A DNA stretch of 64,000 bases. Source: SZUA-442 sp963792405. GTDB lineage: Bacteria; Actinomycetota; Acidimicrobiia; Spongiisociales; UBA5794. The stretch spans positions 62,001-126,000 of the forward strand of contig CAWBVU010000006.1 in assembly GCA_963792405.1 (NCBI GenBank). Reading direction: 5' to 3'. Under the pieces are notes generated by a model. It did no database searches and was not told where the DNA came from. It saw only the letters and a list, made by a program, of their open reading frames with translations. Positions 51,879 to 61,392 of this stretch are shown here, piece after piece; position 1 is the stretch's first letter, and each line of letters begins with the position of its first letter. The translations under genes and the position numbers were made by a program.

Positions 51879-53062
51879 CTGTCGGGCCCGACGTTCCACG
51901 AACGGGTGTGGCCTGCGTCCGTCTCGATGAAGGTCACGATGTCGTCGCGGAGGTCGGCGAGCTCCCGGCTGGTCTCGATCGGCACGGAGATGTCGTTCGA
52001 CCCGTGGAAGATCAGCATCGGCGGATGCATCCGATTCGTCTGGAGGAGGTAGTTCGTGGCATCCCAATCGATGTCGAATCGCCACGAGGCGATCCACTTC
52101 GCCCCGTCGGTGAGCAGCTGCGGCACCTTGAAGGGGAGGAGCGGGAGGTTCGACCGCGAGGCCCGGAAGTCGACCGTGTCGCTGAAGCTCAGCACCGGGG
52201 AGTCGAGGATCACGGCACTCGTGTCGTTGAGATCCTTCACGAGGTAGCTGGCGATCATCGACCCGGCATACGAGTAGCCGACGAGCACGTGCCTGTCCGC
52301 CCCGTTCTGCTCGGCGTAGTCGACCGCCTGGTCGATGTCGTACCAGTCCGATGCCCCGTAGGTGAAGCGCCCCGAGGGGTCGCGTGCCTCTCCCACGTCG
52401 TTGCGGTAGGTGATGATCAGGATGTGGTATCCGCGGTCGACGAGGGCGGGGATCATTCGCGTGGCCTCGTCGCGCGTGCCCCCCTTGCCGTGCACGACGA
52501 TCGCCCATGTGTCCGTGTCCCCGGCGATGTACCAGGCGGGGAAGTTGCCGACGTCCGACCGGTACTCGACCTCGGTGAACGGGACACCGATCGTCTCGAG
52601 GGGTGTGCCGTGCCAGTAGTAGAAGTCGACGTTCACATCGGTGCCCACGGGTGGAACGGCGCTTCCGGTCTCCATGGACCTCACATCGACGAACCCATCG
52701 TCGCCCTCGGTGGACGACACCAAACCTGAGGACTGGCCGGAGCCACCGTCCCATCGGATCCCACTCAGACCGGCCTCTCCTGCCTGGTCGGTCCCCTCGG
52801 TGCCCAGGAGGGAGATGGAGCCTCCCGAGGCCGTCACCTCCCAGTCGTAGCTCGGTTCGTAGTCCGTCGGCGGGGCGAGCGCACCGGACTCGATCTCACC
52901 CGAGAAGTACCAGGCTGCGGCGAGGTAGACGACGGCGAGAACGCCGACGACGATGGCGAGGGCGCGGAGCAGCCGAACGATCAGGGACCGCTGGTTGGCC
53001 CGTGTCCTCGGTTGGTGTGCCGTGGAGGTCTGGCTTGTTCGCTTGCCCACGTGGCCCCCCAT
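51833..53062 (-). CDS. Membrane-anchored alpha/beta hydrolase
   Basis: This 409-residue protein has an N-terminal membrane segment (LLRALAIVVGVLAVVYLAAA) after a basic cytosolic tail, then an extracytoplasmic alpha/beta-hydrolase domain with WAIVVHGKGGTRDEATR, the nucleophile in VGYSYAGSM and the catalytic His in DAGHTRSW. A Gly/Ser-rich insert lies at about 100-135. It resembles extracytoplasmic prolyl-oligopeptidase-like or esterase enzymes; the substrate is unknown. I used the ATG at 53062; GTG 53050 is possible. Confidence 0.85.
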   Translation of the reverse strand: MGGHVGKRTSQTSTAHQPRTRANQRSLIVRLLRALAIVVGVLAVVYLAAAWYFSGEIESGALAPPTDYEPSYDWEVTASGGSISLLGTEGTDQAGEAGLSGIRWDGGSGQSSGLVSSTEGDDGFVDVRSMETGSAVPPVGTDVNVDFYYWHGTPLETIGVPFTEVEYRSDVGNFPAWYIAGDTDTWAIVVHGKGGTRDEATRMIPALVDRGYHILIITYRNDVGEARDPSGRFTYGASDWYDIDQAVDYAEQNGADRHVLVGYSYAGSMIASYLVKDLNDTSAVILDSPVLSFSDTVDFRASRSNLPLLPFKVPQLLTDGAKWIASWRFDIDWDATNYLLQTNRMHPPMLIFHGSNDISVPIETSRELADLRDDIVTFIETDAGHTRSWNVGPDSYEAAVSDFLDGIDG

Positions 53063-53202
53063 CTGGCCGGTTGGGCGACGTCGTCGCGTGACAGCGTACC
53101 CGTGCGCGAGCACGCCTTCCGGAGATATCGGCCGTCCGTCGATGGACCTTGAACGAACCGCGGCCGGCGCGGTGCTCCCGACGTCGCTCTAGCGTCACGG
53201 GC

Positions 53203-54036
53203 ATGGCCGACTACCACGAGATCACGGGGCTCGGACGCACCCTCCATCCGGAGATCCCCTCCCACCGTGTGGCGTTCGGAGGTGCCGTCGTGGCCTTCGC
53301 CGTCCTCGGCGCCTGGTCGTTCTCCCGGTCGGACCTCACGCTGTTCGGTGCGGCGGCCGGTGCGGTGGCGGTCTTCCTCGGATGGGCCGTCGCGAGGGAA
53401 CTCGATCCCGACACCACAGGCGTTGCAGCCGTCGCCCTCGCGCTCTCGTTCGCCGCGGCGATGTTCGTGGTCCCATCCGCGTTGGTCACCGGCATCGCCC
53501 TGATCACGCTCAGGGTGATCGCCGGCACGGTCGGTGCCGCGCTTTCGCGGTTCGATCTGCCGGTGGTGGTCGTCGTCGGCATGCTGTGCGTCCTCGACCC
53601 GGTGAGCTGGATCATGGGCCTGGCGCTTGCGATCGGGCTGTGGTCGGCACCCGAGGTGGGTTCCCTGCGGCGCATCGGCCTCGTCGCCCTGGCCGTCGGG
53701 ATCGCCTGCGGGATCGGGTTTGGCGCGTGGCAGGGGACGCTCGGCGTCGGTGAGACCGAGGTCACCGGCACCGCCTACGCGCTGGCAGCAGCGGGCGCGC
53801 TCGCGATGGTCTTCGCGGCACAGCCGCTGCCGGTGACGTCACCCACCGACGCAGGCGGTGAGATCGTCGATGCGCGTCGTATCAGGCTCGCCCGCGTCGC
53901 CGCAGGGTCGTTCGTGATGTGGGCAGCCGTGATGGGTGGTGTCGACGGCTTCTGGTCGATCGGCCCGGTGTTCGCCGCGCTCGTCGCAGCTGCCATCTAT
54001 CGGGTGTTCATCCAGCCCGCCCATCGCCGGGCCTAG
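53203..54036 (+). CDS. Polytopic membrane protein, unknown family
   Basis: This 277-residue protein has eight or nine hydrophobic segments, packed in pairs (VAFGGAVVAFAVLGAWSF; FGAAAGAVAVFLGWAVA; VVVVVGMLCVLDPVSWIMG; ALAAAGALAMVFAAQPLP). No signature family motif is recognised. A cytosolic N-terminus of about 22 residues is Pro/His-bearing. It is convergent with the Dabb gene. Confidence 0.7.
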   Translation: MADYHEITGLGRTLHPEIPSHRVAFGGAVVAFAVLGAWSFSRSDLTLFGAAAGAVAVFLGWAVARELDPDTTGVAAVALALSFAAAMFVVPSALVTGIALITLRVIAGTVGAALSRFDLPVVVVVGMLCVLDPVSWIMGLALAIGLWSAPEVGSLRRIGLVALAVGIACGIGFGAWQGTLGVGETEVTGTAYALAAAGALAMVFAAQPLPVTSPTDAGGEIVDARRIRLARVAAGSFVMWAAVMGGVDGFWSIGPVFAALVAAAIYRVFIQPAHRRA

Positions 54037-54041
54037 GGGCA

Positions 54042-54347
54042 TCACCGGTCCGGGGAGAGCGGGAACTGCACCCGCGACACGCTGGCGAGGATCGGTGCGA
54101 TGTGGCGGGCGATCACGTCGAGGTGGACGGGATTGGCGGCGTACGCCTGGTAGTCCTCCATCGATGCGAAGTCGGCGACCACTGCGTAGTCGAGATTGGT
54201 GGGACCCCTGCCGACGTCAGGGCCGCAGGTGAGGTCGATGATCTCGGGGATGGCGTCCGGAAGGCCGAGTAGCGCCTCCGTGATGGCGTCGATCGCCTCG
54301 GGCGTCGCCCCTTCGTGGAACCGCAGCATCGCGATGTGCCGGATCAT
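54042..54347 (-). CDS. Dabb-family stress-responsive alpha-beta barrel protein
   Basis: This 101-residue protein begins MIRHIAMLRFHEGATPEAID and continues with PEIIDLTCGPDVGRGPTNLDYAVVADF and EDYQAYAANPVHLDVIARHI, a full Dabb domain. Such proteins are small dimeric ferredoxin-like barrels with varied roles. ATG 54347 overlaps the HMG-CoA-lyase stop by four bases. Confidence 0.9.
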   Translation of the reverse strand: MIRHIAMLRFHEGATPEAIDAITEALLGLPDAIPEIIDLTCGPDVGRGPTNLDYAVVADFASMEDYQAYAANPVHLDVIARHIAPILASVSRVQFPLSPDR

Positions 54348-55282
54348 CGGCTGCTCCCCCCGCCTGCCCGGTCACCGATGTCGCCGGGGAAGTCGCCTGC
54401 CCTGGGCAGCATCGCCGGAAGCTCCTTGCCCAGCATGTCGCCGGTGTCCCGGGAGGTCGCGATCAGTCGTTCGAGCGAGATGCCGTGGGCGATGCCGGCA
54501 CGGTTGAGCATGTAGACGAGGTCGTCGGTGGCGATGTTGCCGGTGGCGGCGGGGGCGAACGGGCACCCACCGAGGCCTCCGACCGAGGCATCGATGACCC
54601 TCACGCCGGACACGATCGCGGCGTAGGCGTTGGCGATCCCCGTGTTCCTCGTGTCGTGGAAGTGCACCCTGAGCGGCAGGTCGCCGGTCACCTCGCGGAC
54701 GGCCGCGATGCGCTCCGTGACCGCCCATGGGTCGGCCACTCCGATCGTGTCGGCGAGGGCGATCTCGGAGACACCCTCGTCCGCCATCCGGGCCGCGAGG
54801 TCGACCACGTGCCCGACCGCGACTTCCCCCTCGAACGGGCACCCCCATGCGACCGAGATCGTCCCCGACACGGGGAGGCCCATGGTGGAGCCCTCGGCGA
54901 CGATGTCGGCGAGCACGTCCATCGACCGAGCCGACGGCACCCCCTGGTTGCGGATGTTGAACGTGTCGGTGGCGAAGACCGGGACGTTGACCTCATCGAC
55001 GCCGCTGGCCACCGCCCGTTGCCAGCCCCGCTCGTTCATCACCAGCCCGATGTACGACACGCCGGCGTCCCTCGGAACGCCGGCCATGACGGCCTCGGCG
55101 TCGGCCATCTGCGGCACGTGCGCAGGATGGGCGAACGACACCGCTTCGATCCGCCTGACTCCCGCAGCGACGAGGTGATCGATCAACGCGAGCTTCTGCC
55201 GGGTCGTGAGGATCGTGTCCTCGTTCTGGAGCCCGTCGCGCGGACCCACCTCCACGACATCGATTCGGATCGGGTCCGTCAT
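54344..55282 (-). CDS. hmgL: Hydroxymethylglutaryl-CoA lyase
   Basis: This 312-residue HMGL-like TIM-barrel enzyme splits HMG-CoA into acetoacetate and acetyl-CoA at the end of leucine breakdown. The start DVVEVGPRDGLQNE, HFHDTRNTGIAN metal site and the signature GLGGCPFAPAATGN, with the catalytic Cys, are all present. ATG 55282 is used; ATG 55297 is possible. It is coupled to the Dabb gene. No other leucine-pathway gene is beside it, so it may act in a wider acyl-CoA route. Confidence 0.92.
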   Translation of the reverse strand: MTDPIRIDVVEVGPRDGLQNEDTILTTRQKLALIDHLVAAGVRRIEAVSFAHPAHVPQMADAEAVMAGVPRDAGVSYIGLVMNERGWQRAVASGVDEVNVPVFATDTFNIRNQGVPSARSMDVLADIVAEGSTMGLPVSGTISVAWGCPFEGEVAVGHVVDLAARMADEGVSEIALADTIGVADPWAVTERIAAVREVTGDLPLRVHFHDTRNTGIANAYAAIVSGVRVIDASVGGLGGCPFAPAATGNIATDDLVYMLNRAGIAHGISLERLIATSRDTGDMLGKELPAMLPRAGDFPGDIGDRAGGGSSR

Positions 55283-55416
55283 CCTGTTCCCCGTCATCGG
55301 CAGGTGGTCAGCGTATCGCAGCGTGGGATCGCCGTCGTGGAGGCATCGTTCGCAGCGTTACGCTCGGCCCGGGCGCAACCATCGCCCCACGACACGCCCA
55401 TGCCGGAAGGGGAACC

Positions 55417-55908
55417 ATGGAGTCGATCAGCGCCCAGAGTTTCAAGAACGCCATGGCGACCGTGGCCCAGGCGGTCACGGTGGTCACCACGCGCGACGGT
55501 GACTCGCCAGTGGGGCTGACGGTCTCGGCGTTCCAGTCGGTCTCCGCGGAGCCCGCGATCGTCACGATCTGCATCGACAAGGTCGTGAACTCGCTCGACG
55601 TGTTCATGTCGGCAGGCGGCTACAGCGTGAACTTCCTGCCGTTGGACCAGGCTGACGTGGCCATGGTCTTCGCCACGCACGGTGTCGACCGCTTCGCCTC
55701 GACTCCGTGGCACCCTGCGCCCGCCGGCGTGGGCGGCCCCGTGCTCGACGTCGCGTACGGTCACTTCGAGTGTCGTGTGATCCACCGCCTCGAGATGGGC
55801 GACCACTGGATGTTCTTCGGCGAGGTCATCGGCTCGGATCTGGTCTCTCCCGATGCGACGCCCCTCGTCTACCTGAATCGGCGGTTCGTGACCGGCATCG
55901 AACTCTGA
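55417..55908 (+). CDS. Flavin reductase-like FMN-binding protein
   Basis: This 163-residue protein has the flavin_reductase fold of the split-barrel type: ATVAQAVTVVTTRDGDSPVGLTVSAFQSVS, PAIVTICIDKVVNS and GDHWMFFGEVIG near the end. It should reduce FMN or FAD with NAD(P)H for a partner monooxygenase, or act as a flavin-dependent oxidoreductase itself. No monooxygenase gene is adjacent. Confidence 0.9.
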   Translation: MESISAQSFKNAMATVAQAVTVVTTRDGDSPVGLTVSAFQSVSAEPAIVTICIDKVVNSLDVFMSAGGYSVNFLPLDQADVAMVFATHGVDRFASTPWHPAPAGVGGPVLDVAYGHFECRVIHRLEMGDHWMFFGEVIGSDLVSPDATPLVYLNRRFVTGIEL

Positions 55909-55932
55909 GGACGCGGCGATCCGTCATAGACG

Positions 55933-57321
55933 TCACGGCATCTGCGTGCCCGCCGCGTGGACATCGGGTGCAGGTGCGACGTCGGGGAGGTCGACGCCCC
56001 ATAGCTCCCGCACGAGCGCGATGACCTGGGGGACACGCGGGGCGAGCGACGGCCCGACGGGGATCCGTTCCGCCGCGAGCGAGACGATGGCCACCGACCC
56101 GAATGCCGATGGCCCGATCTGGATCGTGCCGATCGCCTCGTCCTCGTCGTCCGTCGTTGTGGCACCCTCGTCGGTGAACACGAACCTCGCTTCGGCAGGC
56201 CCGTGGGTCTCGCCGATGGGGAGGATCATGCCCCCCCGCCGGTCGTGGGAGGCCCTCGCCACGACGTATCGCTCGAGCCACTCCGCATCGATCTCGAGGT
56301 CGCCGGCGATGGCGAGCCGCTCCATGTCGCCGATCGGCAGCTCGGCAGCCAGCCTGGCCTGGAGGAAGTGGCCGAGGCTGAGGCGCGGGTTCAGCTCGGT
56401 CGGTCGGAAACCCTCGGAGGTGGCGACCCCGTCGATGCCGAACCCGCCGATGTAGCCAAGCTGCTCCCGGAGGAGTCGGCCGACCGATCTGGCTGCGTCG
56501 CGCATCTCCTCGACGATCGTCGCCGGCGGCTCCCAGTAGTTCGCCCCCTGGGCGTAGAGGAACCCCGGACGGTCGACCCGGCGGAGGATGAGCATCTCGA
56601 TCGGGAGGAACACGGCCACCCCGGTGTGTGTGGCAAAGCCGTGGATCGAGCACGGGATCCCGTCGAGGAACGGCATGACCCGCACGACGTCTGCATGCCG
56701 GGCCATCCACGCCACGGCGTCGGCCTCGTCTGCAGGTGACCGCACCCACCGTGCGAACTCGCCCCCGCCGTGCCAGCCCTCGCGGTTGTCCGCCACCCAC
56801 ACCGTGCCGAGGTCGGTGGCGAGATGTCGCGCCGCCGCAGGCGCGTCGGTGACCGGCACCACCGCGGAGGGGCTCCTTGCGACGCCCGCCGCATCCCACA
56901 GCTCGTCGATCGTGGTCTTGTCCTCGAGCGCGCCCCATGCCGCCGGTCGTGCGCCGTAGACGGGCCGTGCGGCCAGCGTCGACGTCCTCGAGAAGCCCGC
57001 ACCGAGGACCATCGCCGTTCCGTCGGGGTCGAAGGCGTCCACGGCGGCGACCAACTCGCTCGAGGGGTGCTCGACGGAGGCGAGGAACGCACGGATGCCG
57101 TGCATGATCGTGTCGCCGGTCGCCCTCGTGTAGTGGATCCGGTCCGCCGCAGGGAGGTCGCCGACGCCCTCGACGGCCGCAACGACCATCACACCGGACG
57201 CGCCGTGCTCCCGAAGCTGCTCGACGAGCCTGCCGGCCCCCGCCGCCGCGTCGGTGGCGACGATCCACCTGCGTCCTCCGTACACGGCGGAGATCCGCGC
57301 CTCGATCCCTGGGACGTCCAT
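55933..57321 (-). CDS. ATP-grasp-like protein of unknown substrate
   Basis: In this 462-residue protein, an N-terminal alpha/beta domain (RRWIVATDAAAGAGRLVEQL) is followed by an ATP-grasp-type core: TTIDELWDAAGVARSPSAVV, GVAVFLPIEMLIL and GFGIDGVATSEGFRPTELNPRL. The last has the metal-binding Glu and Asn-Pro-Arg seen in ATP-grasp enzymes. It should form an amide or thioester bond with ATP, but the family and substrate are unclear. It lies between the flavin reductase and the aldehyde dehydrogenase genes. Confidence 0.72.
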   Translation of the reverse strand: MDVPGIEARISAVYGGRRWIVATDAAAGAGRLVEQLREHGASGVMVVAAVEGVGDLPAADRIHYTRATGDTIMHGIRAFLASVEHPSSELVAAVDAFDPDGTAMVLGAGFSRTSTLAARPVYGARPAAWGALEDKTTIDELWDAAGVARSPSAVVPVTDAPAAARHLATDLGTVWVADNREGWHGGGEFARWVRSPADEADAVAWMARHADVVRVMPFLDGIPCSIHGFATHTGVAVFLPIEMLILRRVDRPGFLYAQGANYWEPPATIVEEMRDAARSVGRLLREQLGYIGGFGIDGVATSEGFRPTELNPRLSLGHFLQARLAAELPIGDMERLAIAGDLEIDAEWLERYVVARASHDRRGGMILPIGETHGPAEARFVFTDEGATTTDDEDEAIGTIQIGPSAFGSVAIVSLAAERIPVGPSLAPRVPQVIALVRELWGVDLPDVAPAPDVHAAGTQMP

Positions 57322-57355
57322 CGACTCGACCCTACAACGCCGGCCTACAGGGAGG

Positions 57356-58861
57356 TCATGTGCCGCCGCGCCCGAGGTTGATCCAGGTCGTCTTGATGTT
57401 CGTGTACTTGTCGAGGGCGTGGAGGGACTTGTCCTTTCCCCCGAACCCCGACTCCTTGTATCCCCCGAACGGGGCCACGATGCCGGACGTGTCGAAGTTG
57501 TTCACCCAGACCGTGCCGGCCTGGAGCCGTGACGCCATGGTGTGGGCCCGACCCAGGTTCGACGTCCACACCGCGGCTGACAGGCCGTACCGGGTGTCGT
57601 TCGCGATCGCGAGGGCCTCGGATTCGTCGTCGAACGGGATGATCGACAGCACGGGGCCGAAGATCTCGTCGCGGGCGATCGCCATGTCGTTCGCCACGTC
57701 GGCGAACACGGTCGGCTCCACGAAGTATCCGCCGCTGTCGAGCAGTGTCCTGCCCCCGCCGGCAACGAGGCGGGCGCCCTCGCGTGACCCGAGGTCCACG
57801 TACCCGAGCACCCGGTCGAGGTGTGCGGCGTCGACGACCGGCCCTGCCCTGGTCGCAGGGTCGAGCGGGTCGCCGGGCATCCAGCCCCGCGACTGATCTG
57901 CGACGCGCTCGACGACCTGGTCGTAGATCGGTCGCTCGACGAGCAGCCGCGAGCCCGCGATGCACATCTCGCCCGTGTTCCAGAAGATCGACACGCCGAC
58001 CGCACCGATCGCGTAGTCGAGGTCGGGTGCGTCGGCGAAGATGATGTTCGGCGTCTTGCCTCCCGTCTCTGCGGACACCCGCTTCATGTTGGACTCACCC
58101 GCGTACCTCAGGAACGCCTTCCCGACGTCGGTCGAACCGGTGAACGTGATCGCATCGACACCCGGGTGGAGGCCGAGCGCACGTCCCGCGGTCTCGCCGA
58201 AGCCGGGGACCACGTTGAGGACGCCAGGGGGGATCCCCGCCTCGAGGGCCAGTTCGCCGATCCGCAATGCCGACAACGGCGCCTGCTCAGCAGGCTTGAG
58301 CACCACGGAGTTCCCTGCGACCAGGGCGGGTGCGAGCTTCCAGGCGTTGATCATGAGCGGGAAGTTCCACGGGGTCACGGCGCCGACGACACCGACCGGC
58401 TCGCGGGTGATCAGGCCGAGGGCCTCCGGGCCCGTCGGGGCGATCTCGTCGTACAGCTTGTCGGCAGCCTCGCCGTACCAGCCATAGGTCGTGATCGCCT
58501 GTTCGACGTCGACCCTTCGGGAGTAGCGAACGGGCTTCCCGACGTCGAGGGTCTCGAGGAGCTGAAGGTCCTCCCCGTCGCGTTCGATCAACTCGGCCAA
58601 CCGCATCAACGCCCGTCCGCGGTCACGCGGCGCCAGCCGTGACCACCGTCCATCGTCGAACGCCTCCCTTGCCGAGCGCACGGCGCGGTCCACGTCCACC
58701 TCGCCCGCCTCGGCGACCTCGGTGATCGGCTCCCCCGTTGCGGGGTTCACCGTGGGGAACCGCCGGCCGGACGCTGCCTCGCCCCATGCACCGTCGATCA
58801 GGAGGTCGTTGCGCGGCTGGACCGCACCTGCCGCGAGTTGCCATTCCTCCCGTGTCCTCAT
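57356..58861 (-). CDS. NAD-dependent aldehyde dehydrogenase
   Basis: This 501-residue ALDH-superfamily enzyme has TPWNFPLM, the general base Glu265 in SAETGGKTP, catalytic Cys300 in NTGEMCIAG and the C-terminal FGGYKESGFGGKD that marks the betaine-aldehyde/PuuC-like group. It probably oxidises an amino- or hydroxy-aldehyde. The ATG at 58861 overlaps the stop of the lipocalin-like gene (ATGA), and GAGGG precedes it. It differs from the ALDH at 3.3 kb, with only general family similarity. Confidence 0.92.
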   Translation of the reverse strand: MRTREEWQLAAGAVQPRNDLLIDGAWGEAASGRRFPTVNPATGEPITEVAEAGEVDVDRAVRSAREAFDDGRWSRLAPRDRGRALMRLAELIERDGEDLQLLETLDVGKPVRYSRRVDVEQAITTYGWYGEAADKLYDEIAPTGPEALGLITREPVGVVGAVTPWNFPLMINAWKLAPALVAGNSVVLKPAEQAPLSALRIGELALEAGIPPGVLNVVPGFGETAGRALGLHPGVDAITFTGSTDVGKAFLRYAGESNMKRVSAETGGKTPNIIFADAPDLDYAIGAVGVSIFWNTGEMCIAGSRLLVERPIYDQVVERVADQSRGWMPGDPLDPATRAGPVVDAAHLDRVLGYVDLGSREGARLVAGGGRTLLDSGGYFVEPTVFADVANDMAIARDEIFGPVLSIIPFDDESEALAIANDTRYGLSAAVWTSNLGRAHTMASRLQAGTVWVNNFDTSGIVAPFGGYKESGFGGKDKSLHALDKYTNIKTTWINLGRGGT

Positions 58862-59313
58862 GGCGTGTCCCTCGCCTCGGTGATCCTGTGCCATCGCAGG
58901 TGGATGGTCGCCTCCCGGTCGTTGCCGATCCCGAGGTCGGACAGCTCGAGATCCGTCGACCCGTCGTCGTTGGTGATCCATTCGATGTGCCGCACCTGGG
59001 TCCCCCCGACCCAGTCCGGAAAGAGGCTGAGGTCCACGTGGTGGTGGACCTGGTCGTCGATGATCTCGTACGTTCCTGCATAGGACAGGTAGCCGGCGGC
59101 GGCCGACGCCCGCTCCATCGCCGTCGCCTCGTTGAAGCTCCTCGTGCCGATCAGGGGCCGATCACGGCGCATCAGCGTCGCGACCATCCTGCCCTCATCG
59201 GTGTAGGTGATGACACCCGACGCCTTGCCACCGAACGGCCGCACCATCCTGCCGCCCGGCATCCTGACGGTCCAGTCGACGAGCTTCCATGTCCCGACGA
59301 GATCGTGCGTCAT
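58858..59313 (-). CDS. Lipocalin-like domain protein
   Basis: This 151-residue protein starts LVGTWKLVDWTVRMPGGRM, the Lipocalin_5-type opening, then GVITYTDEGRMVATLMRRDRP, GYLSYAGTYEI and VHHHVDLSLFPDWVG. The fold binds small hydrophobic ligands; the function is unknown. Coupling to the aldehyde dehydrogenase suggests a ligand-related role in the same pathway. The ATG at 59313 starts the domain; the upstream frame is non-protein-like. Confidence 0.82.
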   Translation of the reverse strand: MTHDLVGTWKLVDWTVRMPGGRMVRPFGGKASGVITYTDEGRMVATLMRRDRPLIGTRSFNEATAMERASAAAGYLSYAGTYEIIDDQVHHHVDLSLFPDWVGGTQVRHIEWITNDDGSTDLELSDLGIGNDREATIHLRWHRITEARDTP

Positions 59314-59453
59314 CGCGTCCCTGCTCCTCCGACGTCGTCCGTGCGTGCCCGTCCTCCGAGGCGCGCAGAGCGGCAGCCTAGATCCCGGCCCGTGGACTTT
59401 CCCTCGACGCACCTACCATCCGCGCTCCACGGCTCGCACGCATCGGAGGCACA

Positions 59454-60302
59454 GTGAGGGTTCGGGCGGTCCTGCTCGTCGTCGTCGCGTTCTTCCTCGG
59501 CGCGCTCGCCGCGGGGGGCGTCGGCGTGCGGGTGATCAGGGAAGTGCGGGCGACCGACGATGCCACCTCGCTCCCCGACGCGAACGTCGCATCGACCACG
59601 GTGCCGACGGCGCCGCCCGCGCCCGTCTACCTGGTGGATCCCAACGAGACGGTCATCGCCTCCACGGCACTCGTCCCGACCTCGATCGAGCTCGGTGAAG
59701 GGCAGCTCGCCATCGGCTACGACCTGGTCACGAGGGCCCCCCACCTCGGGGTGGAACCGGCGGCCGTCGTCGGCAACTTCGGACGGGTCGTCGTCGTCGA
59801 CCCTGCGGATCTCGACCACCTCTACCCATCGCGATGGGTCCTGGACACCGCCGGCGGGCCCGTCGAAGGTGGCCCCGCGAGTCCTTCGGTCAGGGTCGCC
59901 AGGTTCGACGTCCCCGAGGGGCTGACGTTGGGCGATGTCGAGCGTGCGACGATCCTCGAGGCGCTCCTGCCGCTCGCGATCGACCTGACGTTCGCGCTCT
60001 CGCAGTCGGAGCCGGTCGTCGAGATCCTCCCCGGGGTCACGATCGAGCTGCTCAACGTCGCCGAGCAGAGCACCACGTCCATCGTGCAGGTCGGCATCGA
60101 GGCGACGAGCGGTGCGCACCTGAGTATCGAGGGGTTCGGCCCCGGATGGCGCTCGGCGTTCTTCGAGGCCGAGGGCAGGCCCCGCGTGAACCTCACGTGG
60201 ATGAGCGGAGCCGTCCCGGACGCGATCCCCCTCCGCGCCGCGGGCACCATCTGGGTGCCCATCGATGGTCCGTTCCCCGTCTCACTCGAGGGTCTCCGAT
60301 GA
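59454..60302 (+). CDS. Membrane-anchored or secreted protein, unknown
   Basis: This 282-residue protein has an N-terminal membrane segment (VLLVVVAFFLGALAAGGVGV), a short Thr/Pro linker (STTVPTAPPAPVYL), then an extracytoplasmic beta-rich domain of about 220 residues with no recognised signature. The GTG start lies near the divergent lipocalin promoter. Its stop overlaps the next gene's ATG (ATGA), so the two are made together and may form a complex at the cell surface. Confidence 0.7.
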   Translation: MRVRAVLLVVVAFFLGALAAGGVGVRVIREVRATDDATSLPDANVASTTVPTAPPAPVYLVDPNETVIASTALVPTSIELGEGQLAIGYDLVTRAPHLGVEPAAVVGNFGRVVVVDPADLDHLYPSRWVLDTAGGPVEGGPASPSVRVARFDVPEGLTLGDVERATILEALLPLAIDLTFALSQSEPVVEILPGVTIELLNVAEQSTTSIVQVGIEATSGAHLSIEGFGPGWRSAFFEAEGRPRVNLTWMSGAVPDAIPLRAAGTIWVPIDGPFPVSLEGLR

Positions 60303-61291
60303 CCGACGGCAGCGGCCCCGACTACAGCGAGCTCCTCCGCTCGCCCTACGACCCCGACGTGCAGGAGGACCCCGGTCAGGACCAGGACCTTCCGTGGGTT
60401 CCTGCGGTCGTCGCCTCGATACTCGGCGCCGTCGCGGTGGGCGCATTCGTCGTCTACTCCATCGTCGCAGGCCCAACCGAGGCCGAGCCGGCGACGACCG
60501 CGGACGGCACGACGTCGACGACTGCGGCCCCCACGCCGTCCGAGGACTTCCCCGAGGGCTTCACGGCACTCACCGACCAGGTGGCCCTGGCGATCGAGGC
60601 CGTCGACGCCGACGACCTCGTCCTCAGGCTCGGTGTCGTCTCCGCCGTGAGGGGAGACGGCGACCCGAGCGAGGTCGCTCCTCCCGACATCGCCGCGTGG
60701 ACCCTCGAAGGGGCAGGCGCGCCCCTCCCGATGAGGGCCCAGTACACGGGGCGTGAAGCCCTCGGCACCGTCACGATCGAGTTCCCCCCTGTCGCCGCGC
60801 CGGCGGCGCTCACGCTCCGAGCCCGAGTCGCCACGTCGTCGTCGACCGAGTCGACCATCATCGACCTCGCACCGACCGTGCCCCAGACCGTCGCCGGCAA
60901 CCGGATCGATCTGGGTGGTGGCCGGGTGGTCGTGATCGACGAGCTCACGATCGGGGACGGGTGGGGCTGGATCGCATGGAGCACCGAGGGAGAGGGAACG
61001 GTTGCGAAGGTCGACGTCGTCGTCACGTTCGTCGGCACCGATGATCCCGCCACCGACGAGCTGGTGGACCCCACGCAGCTCGTACCCTCGCACCTTCGCC
61101 CCATCATCCAGGGAAGCGGGAGGCGGCCGCTCGCACCCCTCTACGGCCCTTCGGGCGGGGGCCAGCTCATCCGGGTGGGTGAGCCACTGGCAGGGCAGGA
61201 TCCACCGACGGGGATCTCCGTCGAGCTGGCGGTCACCGTCCCCGACGAGCTCTCACCGCCTGTCGACATCCCCCTTCCCACGGGGGAGTGA
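60299..61291 (+). CDS. Single-pass membrane protein with extracytoplasmic domain, unknown
   Basis: This 330-residue protein has a cytosolic acidic start (YDPDVQEDPGQDQDLPW), a membrane segment at about 36-57 (VVASILGAVAVGAFVVYSIV), a Thr-rich linker, then a 240-residue beta-rich outer domain. It is similar in plan to the protein before it but without clear sequence repeats between them. No family is recognised. It is coupled to the upstream gene and 101 bases ahead of tldD. Confidence 0.7.
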   Translation: MTDGSGPDYSELLRSPYDPDVQEDPGQDQDLPWVPAVVASILGAVAVGAFVVYSIVAGPTEAEPATTADGTTSTTAAPTPSEDFPEGFTALTDQVALAIEAVDADDLVLRLGVVSAVRGDGDPSEVAPPDIAAWTLEGAGAPLPMRAQYTGREALGTVTIEFPPVAAPAALTLRARVATSSSTESTIIDLAPTVPQTVAGNRIDLGGGRVVVIDELTIGDGWGWIAWSTEGEGTVAKVDVVVTFVGTDDPATDELVDPTQLVPSHLRPIIQGSGRRPLAPLYGPSGGGQLIRVGEPLAGQDPPTGISVELAVTVPDELSPPVDIPLPTGE

Positions 61292-61392
61292 TCCCGAAGG
61301 CGTTCACACCGCCGCCGCCCCGGGCGCAGTCACCTGCACCTGCGTAGGCTTCGGCCCGGTGCCCACCGCCGAACCGCTGAGGAGGCCCGTCC

